From contig RSEF01000002.1 in assembly GCA_003993805.1 (NCBI GenBank), forward strand, positions 76,929,772-76,993,771: a DNA stretch of 64,000 bases. The letters run 5' to 3'. The translations under genes were made by a program, and so were the position numbers. The notes under the pieces were generated by a model. It made no database searches and was not told the origin of the DNA. It saw only the letters and a program-made list of their open reading frames with translations. Shown here piece after piece: positions 38,380 through 52,551 of the stretch. Numbering within the stretch: the stretch's first letter is position 1; each line of letters opens with the position of its first letter. Source of the DNA: Himantopus leucocephalus. Taxonomy: Eukaryota > Chordata > Aves > Charadriiformes > Recurvirostridae.

Positions 38380-40245
38380 TTGAAAGCCAACAGAGATTAT
38401 TATGATCATCTTGTCTAACCTGAATATTGAAAGCTGTACAGTTTCCTCCAGCGATTCCCACACCAAGCTCTTTCTGTAGTTGTTTCTTAGAAAGGCGTCT
38501 TCATTTTATTTTAATGAGCTGCAGAAATGGTGAATCCATCACTGCACTTTTTAAGATTTCTCCATGGTTACCCTAACATGTACCATGCTACCCTAACATG
38601 TAAAAAATAACTGATAGAAATATAAATGTTGTTTGAAAAGGTAAATTCATCTAGCTGCAGCGTCTGTCCATTGCAAGCCTGCTTCTTGTTAACAGAACTA
38701 TCTTCCTTTTGAAGACATTTGTAAAATACAGATTTACTCCTTCACCTTCTCGTGATAAACTGTATGGATTAAACTTTGATTCTGCACTGTATAACTGCCT
38801 TTCCAGAACTGTTCTCTTCTCTGAATGCCTTTAAGCTTACAACTATCGCTTCACTTTTTTGACATGTGGACATCCAAACCGGACCTTTCCCTACTTCTGT
38901 TTGAATTTCTGAGGTGAATATTATAACCAGGGAAATCTAAGGAACAGAAAAGAGCTAAGAAGCATAAGGTTGAAAATGACATTAAGAAATCACCCCTTGT
39001 AGTGCTTTGCTTTGCCCCAAAACAAGATCAACTACTCCTTTGTTGTAACGTAACTGTTTTTTCAATCTTGTTCTTAAATACTTCCCAGTATGGTGCTTTT
39101 GCCATCTCCTCAGGAGATCTTTCCCAGTGTTTCCCTACCCTTATCACTAAAGGTCTTTTTTTCTAATATACACTCTGAATATATCCCCTACTGCAATTTC
39201 AGTCCGTTAGTGAAATGTCTGTCTTTGCTGGGCCCAGAGAAGGGACTGCTGCTTCCCTGTAGCAGCCTTTTACATATTTAAAGGATCTATCCCCTGTATG
39301 TTCTTTTCCTCATTAAACCAACCAGTCCCATTAGTATCCTGATATTTAATGTTTTCTGGACTGGTAATCCAGCTTCACTCTTCCGCAGTCACGCAATGTC
39401 ATTCTGGAAGTGCAGTGCCCCAAGCCAAGCGTGCTCCAGGTGAAAAACATTTTAAAAAAGGAAAAAAAAAAATTGAAGTCCTACCATGGGTTAGCAGAGC
39501 AAAATAACCACTTTGCCTATTTTGCAGCCTGTCTTCCTGTTCCTACCCCCTCATGTGGCATTTGCCTTTTTACTACAGCATAACAGCAGTGACTCGTGTT
39601 TAGCCTGTGATTCACTCTACATTTTTTCTATGCAACTGTAATCCTGTTTACTTTTCCCCTTCCTGTATCTGGAGAACTGATGATACTATGTCTAACAGAC
39701 CATACCTGCACTTATTGAATACTATCTTTTGTGTTTCTCTTAAAAATAATCCCCAGTTTGACAGAATCCCCCTGAATTCTCATTCTGTTGTCTAACACAC
39801 TTTTAGCTGCTCTCTTCTTCATGTCATCTCCATATGTAACAAGCTTAGTCTCTATTCTGTTCTTCAGATGTTCTATAAGTAGTATCAGATACAGGATAGA
39901 CTCTCGAGGAACCTCTTTCAATACATCTCTCCATTTTGATAGTGGCCCCATTTTGCTAACTCTTCCTTAGCCCTGCTTTTTCTGACCCCATGGGATTTTC
40001 AATCTGGACCGTGTTGTCTTTGCTTATTCTTGAGAAATGTGGCCAAAAGCTTTACTAAAATGAAGATACGACTTTTTAGTACTTCTGTCCTTTGTATAAC
40101 ACCTGTTACCTTATTGTAAAAGGAAATCAGATCGGTTTAACAGGATTTGTTCTTGACAAATCCATGTTTGTTGTTACTTGTCCGTCTGTCTTCTAATGCT
40201 TACAGATGGTTTGCTTGACTTTTTCCACAAACTGAAGCTACCTGA
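38380..40245 (-). mobile_element. ancient CR1 LINE, antisense, with reverse-transcriptase remnant
   Basis: On the minus strand, 39,951-39,712 translates to a decayed reverse-transcriptase palm. SKWRDVLKEVPRES corresponds to the SGVPQGS block. YGDDMK corresponds to the catalytic FADDTK box, with both aspartates kept. It is followed by LDNRMRIQGDSVKL (family EDRIRIQNDLDKL). The plus strand from 40,040 (AAAAGCTTTACTAAAATGAA) to ~40,190 (TTTGTTCTTGACAAATCCAT) is the complement of the upstream RT blocks, and 38,380-39,330 resembles the antisense ORF2 end and 3' UTR of old sauropsid CR1s. Heavy divergence suggests an insertion far older than the 37.5-kb copy. An unrelated insertion or poorly aligned part may lie between 39,400 and 39,600. 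Confidence 0.75.
38569..38602. repeat. short direct repeat (14 bp, period 20)
   Basis: TACCCTAACATGTA occurs at 38,569-38,582 and 38,589-38,602, separated by CCATGC. A small tandem duplication inside the ancient CR1. Confidence 0.9.
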
Positions 40246-42784
40246 TCTCTAACTCACCAGCTCCTCCTTTTTTCTATGTGTACTTAATGTAAGCCTGATT
40301 GATTGAAATTAAGAGGGCTGTTCCCATGCCCATGAGAGGTGCCTTCTAAACCAGAGATCAGTAACTTGCCAAAGCTGCGGCAGTAGTACCAGGAGCAGAG
40401 CCAAGAAGCCCAACCCGTCCTGGCCTGCTCTAACAAATCTATAATCCTTGCACAACCTTTCTTCATCTCCTTGGTTCCACTTCCCTTTATTTTCCTGATC
40501 CATCGATGGAACATTCCTGCAGATGTTGGCTTCTAGCAGCTCCTATAGCTATTTTGAAAATTTCATATAGATATTTCAATTTCCAAGCAGTTTTCCTGTG
40601 TTCTATTATGCACCCAAGACCACCTGCTTTCTGCTTCCTCCTAAATTGAAAATCACCTGGATCTGTGTTGTGAAACCAACGTCCAGGAAGTGATCTACTT
40701 AAATCTTATGTTTCTATTTCTTTTTTAAACAAAGAGGTGCATAAATAAGTTCTTTGCCGCTGGCAGCATTTTGACCCTTATCTGGGAGTTTAAGACAGAA
40801 ATCTTCATTATGGAGTGAAATATATTTATCTTAGCTGAAAGGCGAGAGAGAAAGAAACAACTTACTGATCCGTGTTTTCCCCCAGATGATTTCTGGTATG
40901 CTTCAAGAGAAACAACGTATGAATTAATGCACACAATATTTTGAGTTTTCTTCCAGAACATGTACAGTCACTTTTTCCACATCAAACAGAAAATATAGTC
41001 TTTTGCACTTTAAACCATTTCCAACAGTACACAAAATTCTCTCACTCTTTTACTTTCTTGGCTAACACCACCGTAATTCTTCCCTTTCAAGGCCTATCCA
41101 AGGAATCTCTGCACTACTGACCCAGAGGCATTGTTTCTCTAAACAGCACCAATGAAACAAATTATTAAATTACTTTGTGCAGCTAAAAATACTGAATGCT
41201 GTATACTACAGCTCTGTCAAGGGTGTCGCTACTAAGTTGCATCAGTTTAAATACTTCTTGGAACCAACCTTCATCTGCGGCGTGTATTTTAAAACCATGG
41301 ATGGGGAGGAAAAAGTTGAAACCCAAACCAACTTAAAATTATGCCACATTTCTTCTCAAAGGAAAAAAAAAAAACCAACCCCACTTCAAAGACCATTTCA
41401 CAGTTTTTGTCCCTCAAATTCCGGGTCAAATTCTGTCCCTCTTTTTCACAAGACCAAACTGGCACAACCGCTTTCATTTCCGTGCTTTTGGGAATAAGCA
41501 GGGGAAAGCTGTTCATTAGGTATTTTTTCACAGACTTCTGAAATCATGTTGAGTGAGGGCAGGGATCTCCTGTTCTGAACTGAACTGTGCCTACGGGACA
41601 TTTCATCCCTGCTTGCACACCCCAGCTCCCCTACGCTGGAAGCGAGCGTACGTCTGCTCTGGTAGCAGTCAGCAGTTCCCGATCCATCCTAGTGAAAATC
41701 AGCCTGAGTGGCAAAGAATGATTATTTAATTACCAGTCAGGCTCATTTTGATGGAACTAAGTTGTTTCCCTCACTTGCCCCATTCAGTGGCTCTGCTGAC
41801 ACGTGCCTGTAGAGGGAAGACGTGACAAGCAGCCCAAGGTCGGCTGGGTTTTGCCACTACTCGTGTTTGCTCACCAGGGTGCCTATCCGCTTGCAATTTC
41901 ACGTGTATGCACAATTTCTTGCAGGAAGATGGCTTTATGTTACATGCATTTCAGGGCCAGATCCATTTTGCCATTACAATTGTTCAATATGTAGTAGGAT
42001 GGGGACTGGTTTTTGGCAAGTGATACATACAGTACATAATCAGGTCTGATAACACAAGAAGTGTATCGTGTACACACATACTTGCAAAACCACATTTATT
42101 TTAAAGGCAATGAAACAGGGGGTTTTTTTTGTGTTTAATATTACAAATAAAGATTCCATCTATTTCTAAACCCCTTCTTGACTGTATTTTTTTTCTTCCT
42201 AAGTTTCCCTGTCTGTCTCTCTCTTCTTCTTTCCTCTCTTCTTCCTCCCATCCTCCTCATTTCTAATTCTCCTATGGTGAAGAAGGGAGGGAAAATTACA
42301 AAACAGGGCTTGGGACAAGGGAACAAGAATGTCAAAAAGCGGTTAGCTAAACTGTTCAATCTGGGCCAAGTATAATTGTTCTTTCAAAATTAACTTTTTA
42401 GCTAGTTTATGTTCAAATTAGTATCACAATTGTATGCTATTAGCAAGATGTTGCATTTCACATCAATTAGATATAATTATGAAGTTCCTTTTAGAGACAA
42501 AAATTATTTTAATATATCAGACAAGCATTAAAATGTGGATTTTGATCTACCCCTAAACATACAATAAAAGGTACCAGATCAGACAGCTTAATCTGAAACC
42601 AATTAAATACAGGACAATATTTGATTTTAATGAACTACAGTTCTAGTCTTTAATGTTTCTTATTGACATTTTTTCTTAGATGCAGAAGTACATTTCCATG
42701 AGAGAGGTGTTTGGCCTTGACTTCAGATCTACAACAATTTCCACAGAAGTTTCTGAAAAGAATGTTGGTCAGTGTTTTAAAACA

Positions 42785-42980
42785 CAGGGGCCTAAATTTA
42801 GACTGTTAAATCTGTATTTAGCCCTGCAAAGTACTGAGCACCGTGGCTGTGATCCAAGAAAGCACTTACGCCTTCCCATTAACTTTAAAACACATTCAGA
42901 TCTATTATTCACTTTACCAAAAGAACTCAACTCAAATACTTAAAATTAAGCATGCACATTAAGTAGCCTGTTGGACTCAG
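42785..42980. mobile_element. degenerate palindromic MITE-like repeat (tentative)
   Basis: Contains GGGGCCTAAATTTAGACTG, AGTACTGAGCACC, AAGAAAGCACTTACG and ACTTAAAATTAAGCATGCAC. These phrases recur in old, hairpin-forming nonautonomous repeats of reptiles and birds (recognition from memory, no family name assigned). Self-complementarity is now only partial. Confidence 0.35.
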
Positions 42981-43375
42981 GTTTGTACAACCCCCAGTCC
43001 CGTTCTGCCCACAGCTAAGACCCTGACTCGCTTTATTCGCGTGGCTTGCCCTATTGCAGTAGTGGGACCGGTCATAGGAGAAAAATTACTCAAGCACATC
43101 ACAGATTTCAGGGCTGTTTTTTCAAAAGGGCCAAGTGCCCATCAGGCACACTTTCAGAACCTACTTGAGGACACACATTTTAAAATACACATTATGGTCA
43201 ATATCTGAATACAGTTGTAATGAATATTCTGTCCTGTTTCTACTTGTTGTTTATTATTATTATTTATTGTGCTTTGCACATCCAAATCCAACTTGTGCGC
43301 AGTATTCGCACACTTCTGAAGGCCTGATAAAAGTCCCACAGCAGTGGTTAAAAGTCAGTTTTCCATATCTGGGAG

Positions 43376-43605
43376 GGACAGGACAATAAATAGGAGACAC
43401 TGCAGCAAAGAGCCTTCAGGTGAGGCATTAGGAAGAACTGGAACATTAGGGACAGTGAAATGCTGGTATAGGTTGTTTAGGAAATGGGCTGAACCTCCTT
43501 CACTGGAAGCCGTTAAGAACTGGCTAGATAAAGCACCTACAGGAATGATGCTATTCCTGGTGCTATAGTCAGTCCTTCCTTACGAGGCAGGATGTACTGG
43601 GCAAG
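43376..43605 (+). mobile_element. CR1-like LINE 3' region
   Basis: Reads TTAGGAAGAACTGGAACATT, GGACAGTGAAATGCTGG, GAACCTCCTTCACTGGAAGC, CGTTAAGAACTGGCTAGATA and AAGCACCTACAGGAATGATG, the typical end of an older CR1-group element in plus orientation. It has no obvious tail repeat. It is diverged, so an older subfamily than the copy at 37.5 kb. Confidence 0.8.
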
Positions 43606-44764
43606 TTCATAAGGTGCCTTATAGCCCCCTGCAACTATTGCTATCAGTATCAGGCTTGTATTTGGCTCTCGCTAAGTACTGGCTAGCCTTCTATGCTGAT
43701 ACCCTTGCGTTTTCCCACTTAGGACCTGTGTCATGATTCAGTTATGAGCAAGCGGCAGGATTAGACAATTTTTTTTTTTTGGCTTGTGCCAGTATTTCTA
43801 GCAGCAGAAAAAGGATGGCATGCAAAAACTGGCTAGAATAATTTCCATTTCCCTTTTCCATTTCCCAAAGCTATCAGCTGGAGTTAAAGGCAACATCAGT
43901 CATAACCTAACAGAAATCCTGGTGTTTTCTTTAAAGGATTATTTGCAGAAAAGATACAAAATCAAAATTAAAGCGGTTAGTACATTGACGGCCATTTGCG
44001 AATGTGATAGTCGCTAGTTATTGTTCAGAGATCCAGCCTGCAGCTACAGTATCTGCCCTCTCCTTCAGACCATAACCACCAAAACCCAACACCCCTTGGT
44101 GCCATCTTCACTGGCGGTAAAGGAATAAGCCTGGAGGAAGTATCTTCTAAAGCAGATTATGCTCTGGTGATTATACAACAAGAATTTTCTCTATGGGCAG
44201 CAAATCCACTTTTAAAAGTGCCCATTGTGGCCGCCGCACAGTCCCTCCCATCCCATGGCATTCCTCAGTTGTGCCAAACACCGAGCTGACGGTGTGGCTG
44301 CACCCTCAACGAGGGGCAGAAACCCTCAGTGGGGAGAGATGGGGCCAGGGGAGCACCGTCTTCTTCCATTTTAACCCATTTTTCCTAATTGATTACAGCT
44401 CACGTTTACAAGGCAAAATTAACCAGCTATAAATACAAAGGGAAGTGTTCATTTAATCCTGTGTCACACGCCAGGGAATTTGTAACATCCAGTTGGACCA
44501 CTGTTAAGTGTAATGAGGCACATGCAAGATACACTTTGATGGATTGCTACGCTACCCTTAGCTTAGGGCGCTTTTTAACTGCCAAAACCAACCTTCTCTC
44601 TGGGAAATGTCCAGCGAGGGAGTTTGGAAATAGGATTTGGAAGAGGCTGGAGAGGTCTACTCCAAATCTCCACTTCCCCAGTGGGGAGATCTAGACTTTT
44701 CAGAGAAGGAAACGGAAATGGGGGAATACCAGGGCTGACATTTTGGTTTGAGACTGTATCTGTT

Positions 44765-44820
44765 AAAACAAAACAAAACAAAACAAAACAAAACAAAACA
44801 AAACAAAACAAAACAAAAAC
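44765..44820 (+). repeat. (AAAAC)n microsatellite
   Basis: About eleven uninterrupted AAAAC units, followed by a related but irregular A/C-rich stretch to about 44,865. The lysine/threonine/asparagine open frame and its antisense Phe/Val/Leu frame come only from this repeat. Confidence 0.97.
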
Positions 44821-47800
44821 CCTAACAACAAAACCCCACAACAAACCAACCAAAAAAACCACCCTTCTTATTTTGTTATTTTACTCATTTACAGGAAAAT
44901 ATTTGGTGCTTGACTAAAAAGTCCCCAAATTTCAGAGTTACAGTTAAAACCCCAAAACGGCATCCTGAAAACTCAGAAATAGGAGCAGACATTTTCTTTT
45001 TTAAAATTTCTTTTCCTTTTGGACTCCAGTTCGGTCTCCATTCTGAAACATGTATAAATTCAAATAGTTGGGTAGTCCTTCAGGTGTGTGGCTGTAAAAA
45101 CAGACTCCATCTTCAGTTCACTTTTCCTCCAAATAATTTCTGAGATACAAATCAGCATCTTAGTGGCATATTTGTTGTTAAACGTTTCCTTATGCCTGCA
45201 TTCTGGGGAAAAAAACATGATACCCCAAAGACTTAAACAGTTGCACTTAATGTGTTAGTAGAAAAACACGATATTATTTGTTGATGTTGACTTGGTTGCA
45301 CTAACCTTTAATTTTTGAACACAAAAAAAAAATGCAATAAAACAAAATAATTAGGCAAGAAGAGGGGAAAAAAATTATGTAGGTTTTGAATTTTGGGGAG
45401 GGATTGGGGAAAATATTTGATCAAAACTTGAATTCTAATGCCCAAGTTATACTCATACCCAAGCACACGCACCTCCAAGCACAGAGGTAACAGTGACAGA
45501 TGAACCCTGGCTGCTGTGGAATTAGTTCCCTGCAGAAATCCAGGGAGGCAAAGTATGGCACTAGTGCCAATGGCACATCCAGACGTAGCTGGAATTTTCC
45601 TAGAGATTGCAGGGGGGCTGCTGCTCTTTTCCCTCTGCACACATTATGTAGCTATTGAACTCTGCAAGACTTGCAAAGAATACACGTTATATTATCTTTT
45701 CATTTCCACGGCATCTGTACATTTAAACTTTCATGCCTCATTGTGTCTGCATGTGATCATCTTGTACATGTATTTAAATTGCTGCTCTTGCCTCTGATCT
45801 TGAGACACAAAAGCAACACTGAATTCTTTTTCCATTATATATTTTTACAAAAGAACTACTGTAAAAATTAATCAAAGGTATGCTGGTTTTTATTGTTATT
45901 TTTTTAATTTTGGGGGGTATTTTCCTCATATTGCAGCGGTTTTGAAATTGAAACGTTGCACTGCTGAGAAAGTGCCATGAAAATATAACCCACTACATTC
46001 CAGGAAAATAAATAAGCAAGGCCACCCAAATTTTCAATTAGTGCTGGTGCAGTATGCAGGAAATGGCTGGAGAACCGTCAAAGGCAGCCTTAGGCTGGGT
46101 CGTGGATACGGAACAGTGACAGGAAGGTTTGAAGCAGGAATACAGGCTCAGTGTGAAGATGGCTCTTCTCCAAGGAAAACGGCATGCTAATAGGTTAATA
46201 CTGATTTCCTGAAACATACAGCCCGGGTATTACATGCTGGAATTTACATTCTGACAAAGGCAATTGCTGAGCCTCGAGACTTTGCTTTTTTGGTGATGAA
46301 ATAACACTAGAAAGTTCAAGCTGCATTATATATTTCATGTTTTAAGCTTATTAAACATTCAAAGTACAAACTGTGCACATAGTTTTAAGCCACCTGAAAT
46401 AGCAACAGGCTCGCTAGTTTGGGAAACTGGTATGAGAAACATTACATTTCAGTAGGTCAGGCTTGTCTGGACTAATACCATCAACAGATATTGACCGAGG
46501 TGAAGCGATGCCACTTTCAGAGTAAATCTGCCCTGAATCCAGAAAAATTGCCCAGTCAGGCAGATGCGCGCAACATCAGGAATGAAACTCTTGTCTTTTA
46601 GCACAGCCTTTGCAAAGCACTATTTGGAAGATATCTGAGGACTGAGATGGACAAAGCTCTTCAGAAGATGAAAAACTAAAAAGCACAGAAGACGACACTA
46701 CATCTTTTTCTGCGAGTTGGAGGAAGGGCTCCCTTTGACAACAGAAGGAGCCGTGCCAGACCTCCATCCTGAACAAAATGAAAAAGGAAAGGAACTTAAA
46801 GGGAAAGACCAGTCCAGCTGAAGAATCCAGCCAACCTTTCTCTACAAACTTCCTCCTATTTTATTCTATCCAACTGATTTTGTGACTGTCAGCTGAGGGT
46901 GGCACTGCAGCATCACAGGAGACCCCATCCCACGAGCCAGACCCATGTACTACCTCGCCTGTTTTTACAGCGGGTGGCTGGCAGAGGAGCACTCAAAACA
47001 AACGCAGCCACGAGTGGAAGTGGGGGAGAGATGGTGGGTCTTCCACCAGCCTCTGTGGGGCCAAGATTTCTCAGTGTATCCATCTTAATATCACCAGGCA
47101 GTGCTAATAATGTTTTTACCACACTACTAGTGTGAGCGTGATCCCACGCCACAGCAAGCAGCCAGTGGTGCCTAGCTGTGCTCCCCTGGCCCCCAGGCAC
47201 ACATTTAAATCACAGCTGTGTCTGTACCTGATTGATCATATTTATCTACAAGGTCCATACCATTTTCATTGTCTTTCACCGTTCGGAGAACTGGAAGCCA
47301 TCCTTTTAACAGTCATAATTGCACTAAAGTCACTGGGAATTCTGCCCAGATAGAGCCTGGAAGAACTGGGCCACAAAAAAGAGACCCTAATTATTTGCAT
47401 TAGGAGGCAAAAACAATCTCCTTGCAGTTTCAGCCCCTCCCTAGGAAAAGTTCTGTGGGATTGAATGTGCTGAAAATGACTTGGCATCCATCAGGTGATG
47501 CACTTTCCACCTCTTCTCGAGGAAGCCGTTTTAAATAAGCTACGTAAAAATTTCTATCAGCACAGAATATTTTAAATTCCAATTACCAGACCTACCCTGG
47601 AACCTTTTAAGTTTAAAGTCAATAATTGTGTCACTTGCCTATGAAAGAGCAACTAACAGACCAAGGAAGGAAGTGAAGGGAATTTGGGGAGTTTTAATTT
47701 GTTTTCACACATAATGGTACATTTTTTGGTCATATGTGATAATTATTTAATCAAATGGAATTTGCCCGGTGGTATTTCACATGACACCACTGCCAATCAC

Positions 47801-49260
47801 TGCAAAGTAAACAAATCCTTCAGGTGGTGAAGGGAGAGTTTACTCATCTGTCTTCTGGTGAGCTGCATGCTGTGAATGCCGCATGGCACATCTAATATTT
47901 GCTGAAGAGATCCATGGGCAGCTAAGTGGAATAGGCGCCAATTCAGGGCAGCATTCATGTGTTTTGGGGAGCCTGGCCGACTTTTACAGAACTGAGACAC
48001 GTGTGTAAGGCTGGATATATACTCAGTCATTGTCCTGAATCAAGATGCTCTGCTGAATTGAAGCCACAGCTTTTATGAAAAGGTACTTTTTCCCTATAGG
48101 AAGAGAGCCTCATTTCCTTTCCACGTGAACACTTGATCCATGATAAATGTTTATAAAGTTCCCCTTCACCAAGTTTCTTAACTGCTGGAGAATAAATATT
48201 TAAAGAATCACAAATGCTATAATCAAAACCACGTAAGATGCTACAAGAGTGTTCCCTATTGTATGAAAAAACAAAGGAGCTGAAGCTTGCAGAAACCTTC
48301 ATTTTCCCAGTTTGAAAACTGATCTACTGTACGATATAGCATGTATTATCTTTGTGCAATATTTTTAAAACAATACCTTAAATGCCATTGGTTTAATTCT
48401 TACCATATTACTATAACAAAACTGTGGAAGCTCTGCAGAAGACCAATGGAGAGAAGGTTTGGGGATTGCATCTGCAGGGTACTGAGCTCTTCAACTTCTA
48501 TTTGGTGAAGTCCTGGGGATGAGACCCATGTTTAAGATTAAGGACATGCCTATGTGCCTTGCTGGGTGGGAGCCAGAGTGTTCAGCACCTTGCAGCACTG
48601 AGCCCTTTGCTGGCACTCAGGATAGAGACTTTGAATATTGAACACATTCCTTAGGTGGAGTAAAAGTTACTATTTAAAAAAAAAAAAAAGGCACATGTTT
48701 CCTAATTGTAATATGCATGTAACACCTGTAACACTTACCCTCAGAAGCAGGGGGCCACCTGATGGGAACAACCTACAGATTTTAGAAATACAATTATACG
48801 TGTGGAGTTGAACAACAAGACTTCTAGTTAAGTAATTTGGGAAAAAATCCTGGTTCCGTGGAACAAAGTGGGAGCATTGCCATTTTTGTCACGGGGCCAG
48901 GATTTTGCTCATCCCTTATTACATGACGTAGGCTGATTTGGAGCCGCCTTCTAACTCCAAATTTGACTCTAATATTAAATTAAATGGCAATTTCCTATGG
49001 CCAGTGACCAAATTATCCAATAATACCTGCTTAATACAATCAAAATAAAAAAGGTGGAAGTCATGTTATTTTAATGCAACTGATTTGTTTCCTGAATTTT
49101 AACCAAATGGGACAGAAGGATCAAATTAGTCAGACAAAAAAATTACAGTAATTGAGAGGTATTTTGAACACAACCACACACCTTTGCACAGGTAAAACTC
49201 ATTCTCAATTCTAAGTCTCCTCCCCTTATTGCCCTCCCTACAATTATTGTTTATGTCAAA

Positions 49261-49284
49261 CACAATGGAAACACAATGGAAACA
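49261..49284 (+). repeat. 12-bp tandem duplication
   Basis: CACAATGGAAA occurs twice in immediate succession. Small slippage duplication. Confidence 0.85.
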
Positions 49285-49643
49285 AAGCTTTTCTACTTTG
49301 GAAGGCAGGAAAATCTATAGGAAGTTTAACCCTGGACCTCCTGCAGATTGAAGGAAGTTTCTTGTTCTCCTCTCCAGATCGGCATGCAACTGCTCTGGGA
49401 AAAAAAACCCTGGGGAGTGATCATAGTAAAGGCTGAGGGACTGTCATAGACATATTCCTGGGCTCAGAACATCACCTGGCTGCCCAAACGCTCCTGTAGC
49501 AGTCATGCAGCAGATGCGCAACCAGCATCAGAGCATCCCAGCTGCAGAGTTTGGGCTTCAGCCCCCACGCGCACGCCTGCACTGAAATTCTAGTGCACCG
49601 CCAGACCTCCTGCAAGCCAGCACCGACTCCCGCAGAAGCAGAA

Positions 49644-49870
49644 CATGATTAGAAGCAATTTTCACCTTGCATGTTCTGTATGTTTGTAATTAGCTGTGAA
49701 TTAATGCGGAACATTCCTATACAAATTCTCTTTTCACAAGCAAAAGGCATATCTGTGTATTTGAGCCTGGGGAGAAAGAGCAACTTCTTGTTGACGTCAA
49801 TGTTTTCTTTTTTTGTTTCCCCTTCAGCCTCCAGGTATAAATGCAGCATTGAGAAAATGGCTATTTAAGA
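49644..49870. promoter_or_regulatory. candidate enhancer: homeodomain sites plus a perfect CRE
   Basis: Contains TTTGTAATTAGCTGTGAATT and AATTAATG (TAAT-type homeodomain cores) and, at 49,792-49,799, the palindromic cAMP-response element TGACGTCA. The sequence has no repeat character. This is motif content only; conservation was not tested. Confidence 0.25.
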
Positions 49871-52551
49871 GTGGAGTCTGACTCTCCGTTTATGTTATCA
49901 TTAGTTTTCACAGTAGCCACCAAGAAAAAAATAATTTAACAATATTTTTCTACCGTAAATAGCGATGGAGTAATTTCAAATGCGATGCAGGAGATGAAGA
50001 GCCAGTAGAAGAAGGAGGTGAAGAACTAGCAGACACATGCAGGTTTTGCTGGTGAAACCGTTAATAAGAGCACAGCCCCTTAGCAGAATTATCTACCTCA
50101 TTGCTCTGTGATAGATCAATATGCATTTCTCTTCTCTCAAGATACATCACCACAGTAAAATGCCTCGATAAAAAACCTAGCTCAACTTAAAAACAAGTGT
50201 GGTGACAGACCGAGGAAGAATTAGGCATGCAGCCTTCTGCAACAACTTCTTATGCACAAAACTACTGGTTTTGTGATTTATGTTCCACTACTAGCTTTTT
50301 GGTTTTCAAAAACCGCCAGAGGGAGCCCATAACCTCTCATAAATATAAGTAAAGGCATGTTGGGGTTGGCAATGAAAAAATGGAGTAAGAATTAAGCTGT
50401 CTTTGGGTTTCAAAGAAATACAGTAATTGCTGATTCACCAAGATCCACATAGATGCAAAAGTTCTGGACAGTGACACTTGATACACATAGAACTATTTTG
50501 GAAGAGCCTTTTAAATTTGGTCCTGACAATGATTAATACAACTCACAATAGTTCTAATATGCCAAAAAGATACATGTTAGAGGTGAGGATGAAATGACGT
50601 CGGCAGACAAATACCATACAATACATAATCATTTTGGAACATATTATCGAGCTCTGCTGTTGCACCATCAGGTGCATGAAAACATGAGTGATGTTATTTA
50701 CAAGATGGCCTCAGGGGCTGCTTCACACCATTGCCGGAGTTTACTCCCTTTTAAGTGCTGATGGCTAAGGTTATCACTGGGGAAAAGCTGATTCTTTGGA
50801 TGAAAGAGTGAGGAGCACAGCGTCATGAAGCACTGAGGTGATCCTGCAAGTGTCTACACCTTAAATGTTAGTGATTGCAGTGACTATCATGGAGAAGTAC
50901 TTCAAAATCTGGACTAACGTACTGTATGACTTGCTGCCAATTTGGCTCTCAATCACTTTGTCACTGATTGATATGACTAAGCGTTACCTAGACTAGAATA
51001 TAAAATTAGCAAAAAACTGTGCAGCTGGTCCAAATGGACTTACCAGACCCAATGATTAGGCACTTTTACCAGAAAAGGCTAAAAATATCAAGTATGAGTC
51101 ATGATTCCTTACCATAATTACCTGATATAATGGTTCTCCCAGAAGTTCAATACGGTCTGGCTAAAACAAAAGTAGATTCTAGGAAAATCCCAAGAAATTT
51201 GGCATGATGATACAGCACACCACGTATAATTTGTTTGCCTTTGCCTAGGTCAATATCTTCAGGATGCAAGTTCCAGTTTTCTAGATATGGGGAAAAAATG
51301 AAAAACTTGAAGTACAGAAAAGCCTAAGAGGAAGACGGACAAAAGGTAAGGTCTGATAACGAGACCTGACACGTGAAAACACTGTTTCTTTAAACAACCA
51401 AGTAAAATTAATGAAGATTAGATAAGCTCCATTTGCTGTAGCCAAGAACTGAATCTTAACCCTTATTAACTCTCGGGAAAGGCTCTCCAACACACCACTT
51501 TTTTTTCTGGACATCGAAGAAAAGACATCTTGCGTACATCTTTCCCTTGATGAATAGTCACGGGTTTTAATTGCAACATTTTTCAAATCAAGCTTCAATT
51601 AATAACTGGCTAAGGCTGTCTGCAAGAAGCTGTGTGTCTTTGTGACATTTTGATTCTGGAGGTGCACACAGAACATAATTACCTACAGCTTTTGCAGATG
51701 TAATTGTAGAGTGTTATTTTCAGCTTTTACAGCAAACTCTTGCCATTTGTTTTAATTCCACTCCTGTGACCTCAGCGATGGAGGAAATAGTTCTTTCCCA
51801 GTTCTAGCTCTGTAGTCCTCTGGGGAAGAAGATGCTTTAAACAATGCCTGAAGTGCTTAACCAATATGCAATACTGTTTACACACATATTACAAATAGAC
51901 TAGTCAATGCCACAAAGCAAAAGCCGGTAAAACTTGGATTGGTAATATTCCTGCAGTGCACATCTCTGCTGTGGTGGTGAGTGAGTCCTGTAACACTACT
52001 GATCTCAGCAAGAAAGGGTCTAATTCAACATTCAGAATGAGCACTCTCATCTCATCTACCTTACATGGTCCATAGGACAAGTCATTAAAGCTAAATAAAT
52101 AATAAATAAATAAAAGGAACAAAAGGTAACATCATGTTATCTCTGGCCTCGCTTCCTTTTTAGGCGACACCACATAGAATTGCAGCCAGTTTGTTATTTG
52201 AGTACTCCACACAGGAGGGATCAAGTAGAGATCAGTTAATTAAAAAAAATTACATTATTAGAACATCATAATTAAGGGAGGAAATTGTTTGAAAGCCAGG
52301 AAATTCCTCCTTTAGTTTTCACTAAGTCCTGACTGTTAGACCTTCCTCATTAAGAGAGAAAACTTGTTCTACCAGAGGCTACGCAGGTTACAAGGTGCAG
52401 AAGAGGCTGCAGGAAAAGAGCTCGTGCTTCAGTCAGGTAAAGAAGAGCATCCCGTCGGTGGAGAAAAGTCCACCCAGACAAAGATGCTCTGCAAGGGGCC
52501 AGTGCGAAAGTCCCAAACATGACTCTCATGTCACATCTCTCATGAACCCCT

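Noticed and set aside
44765..44917. Open frame rich in Lys, Thr, Asn and Gln
   Set aside because: Encoded by the (AAAAC)n microsatellite and adjacent A/C-rich sequence.
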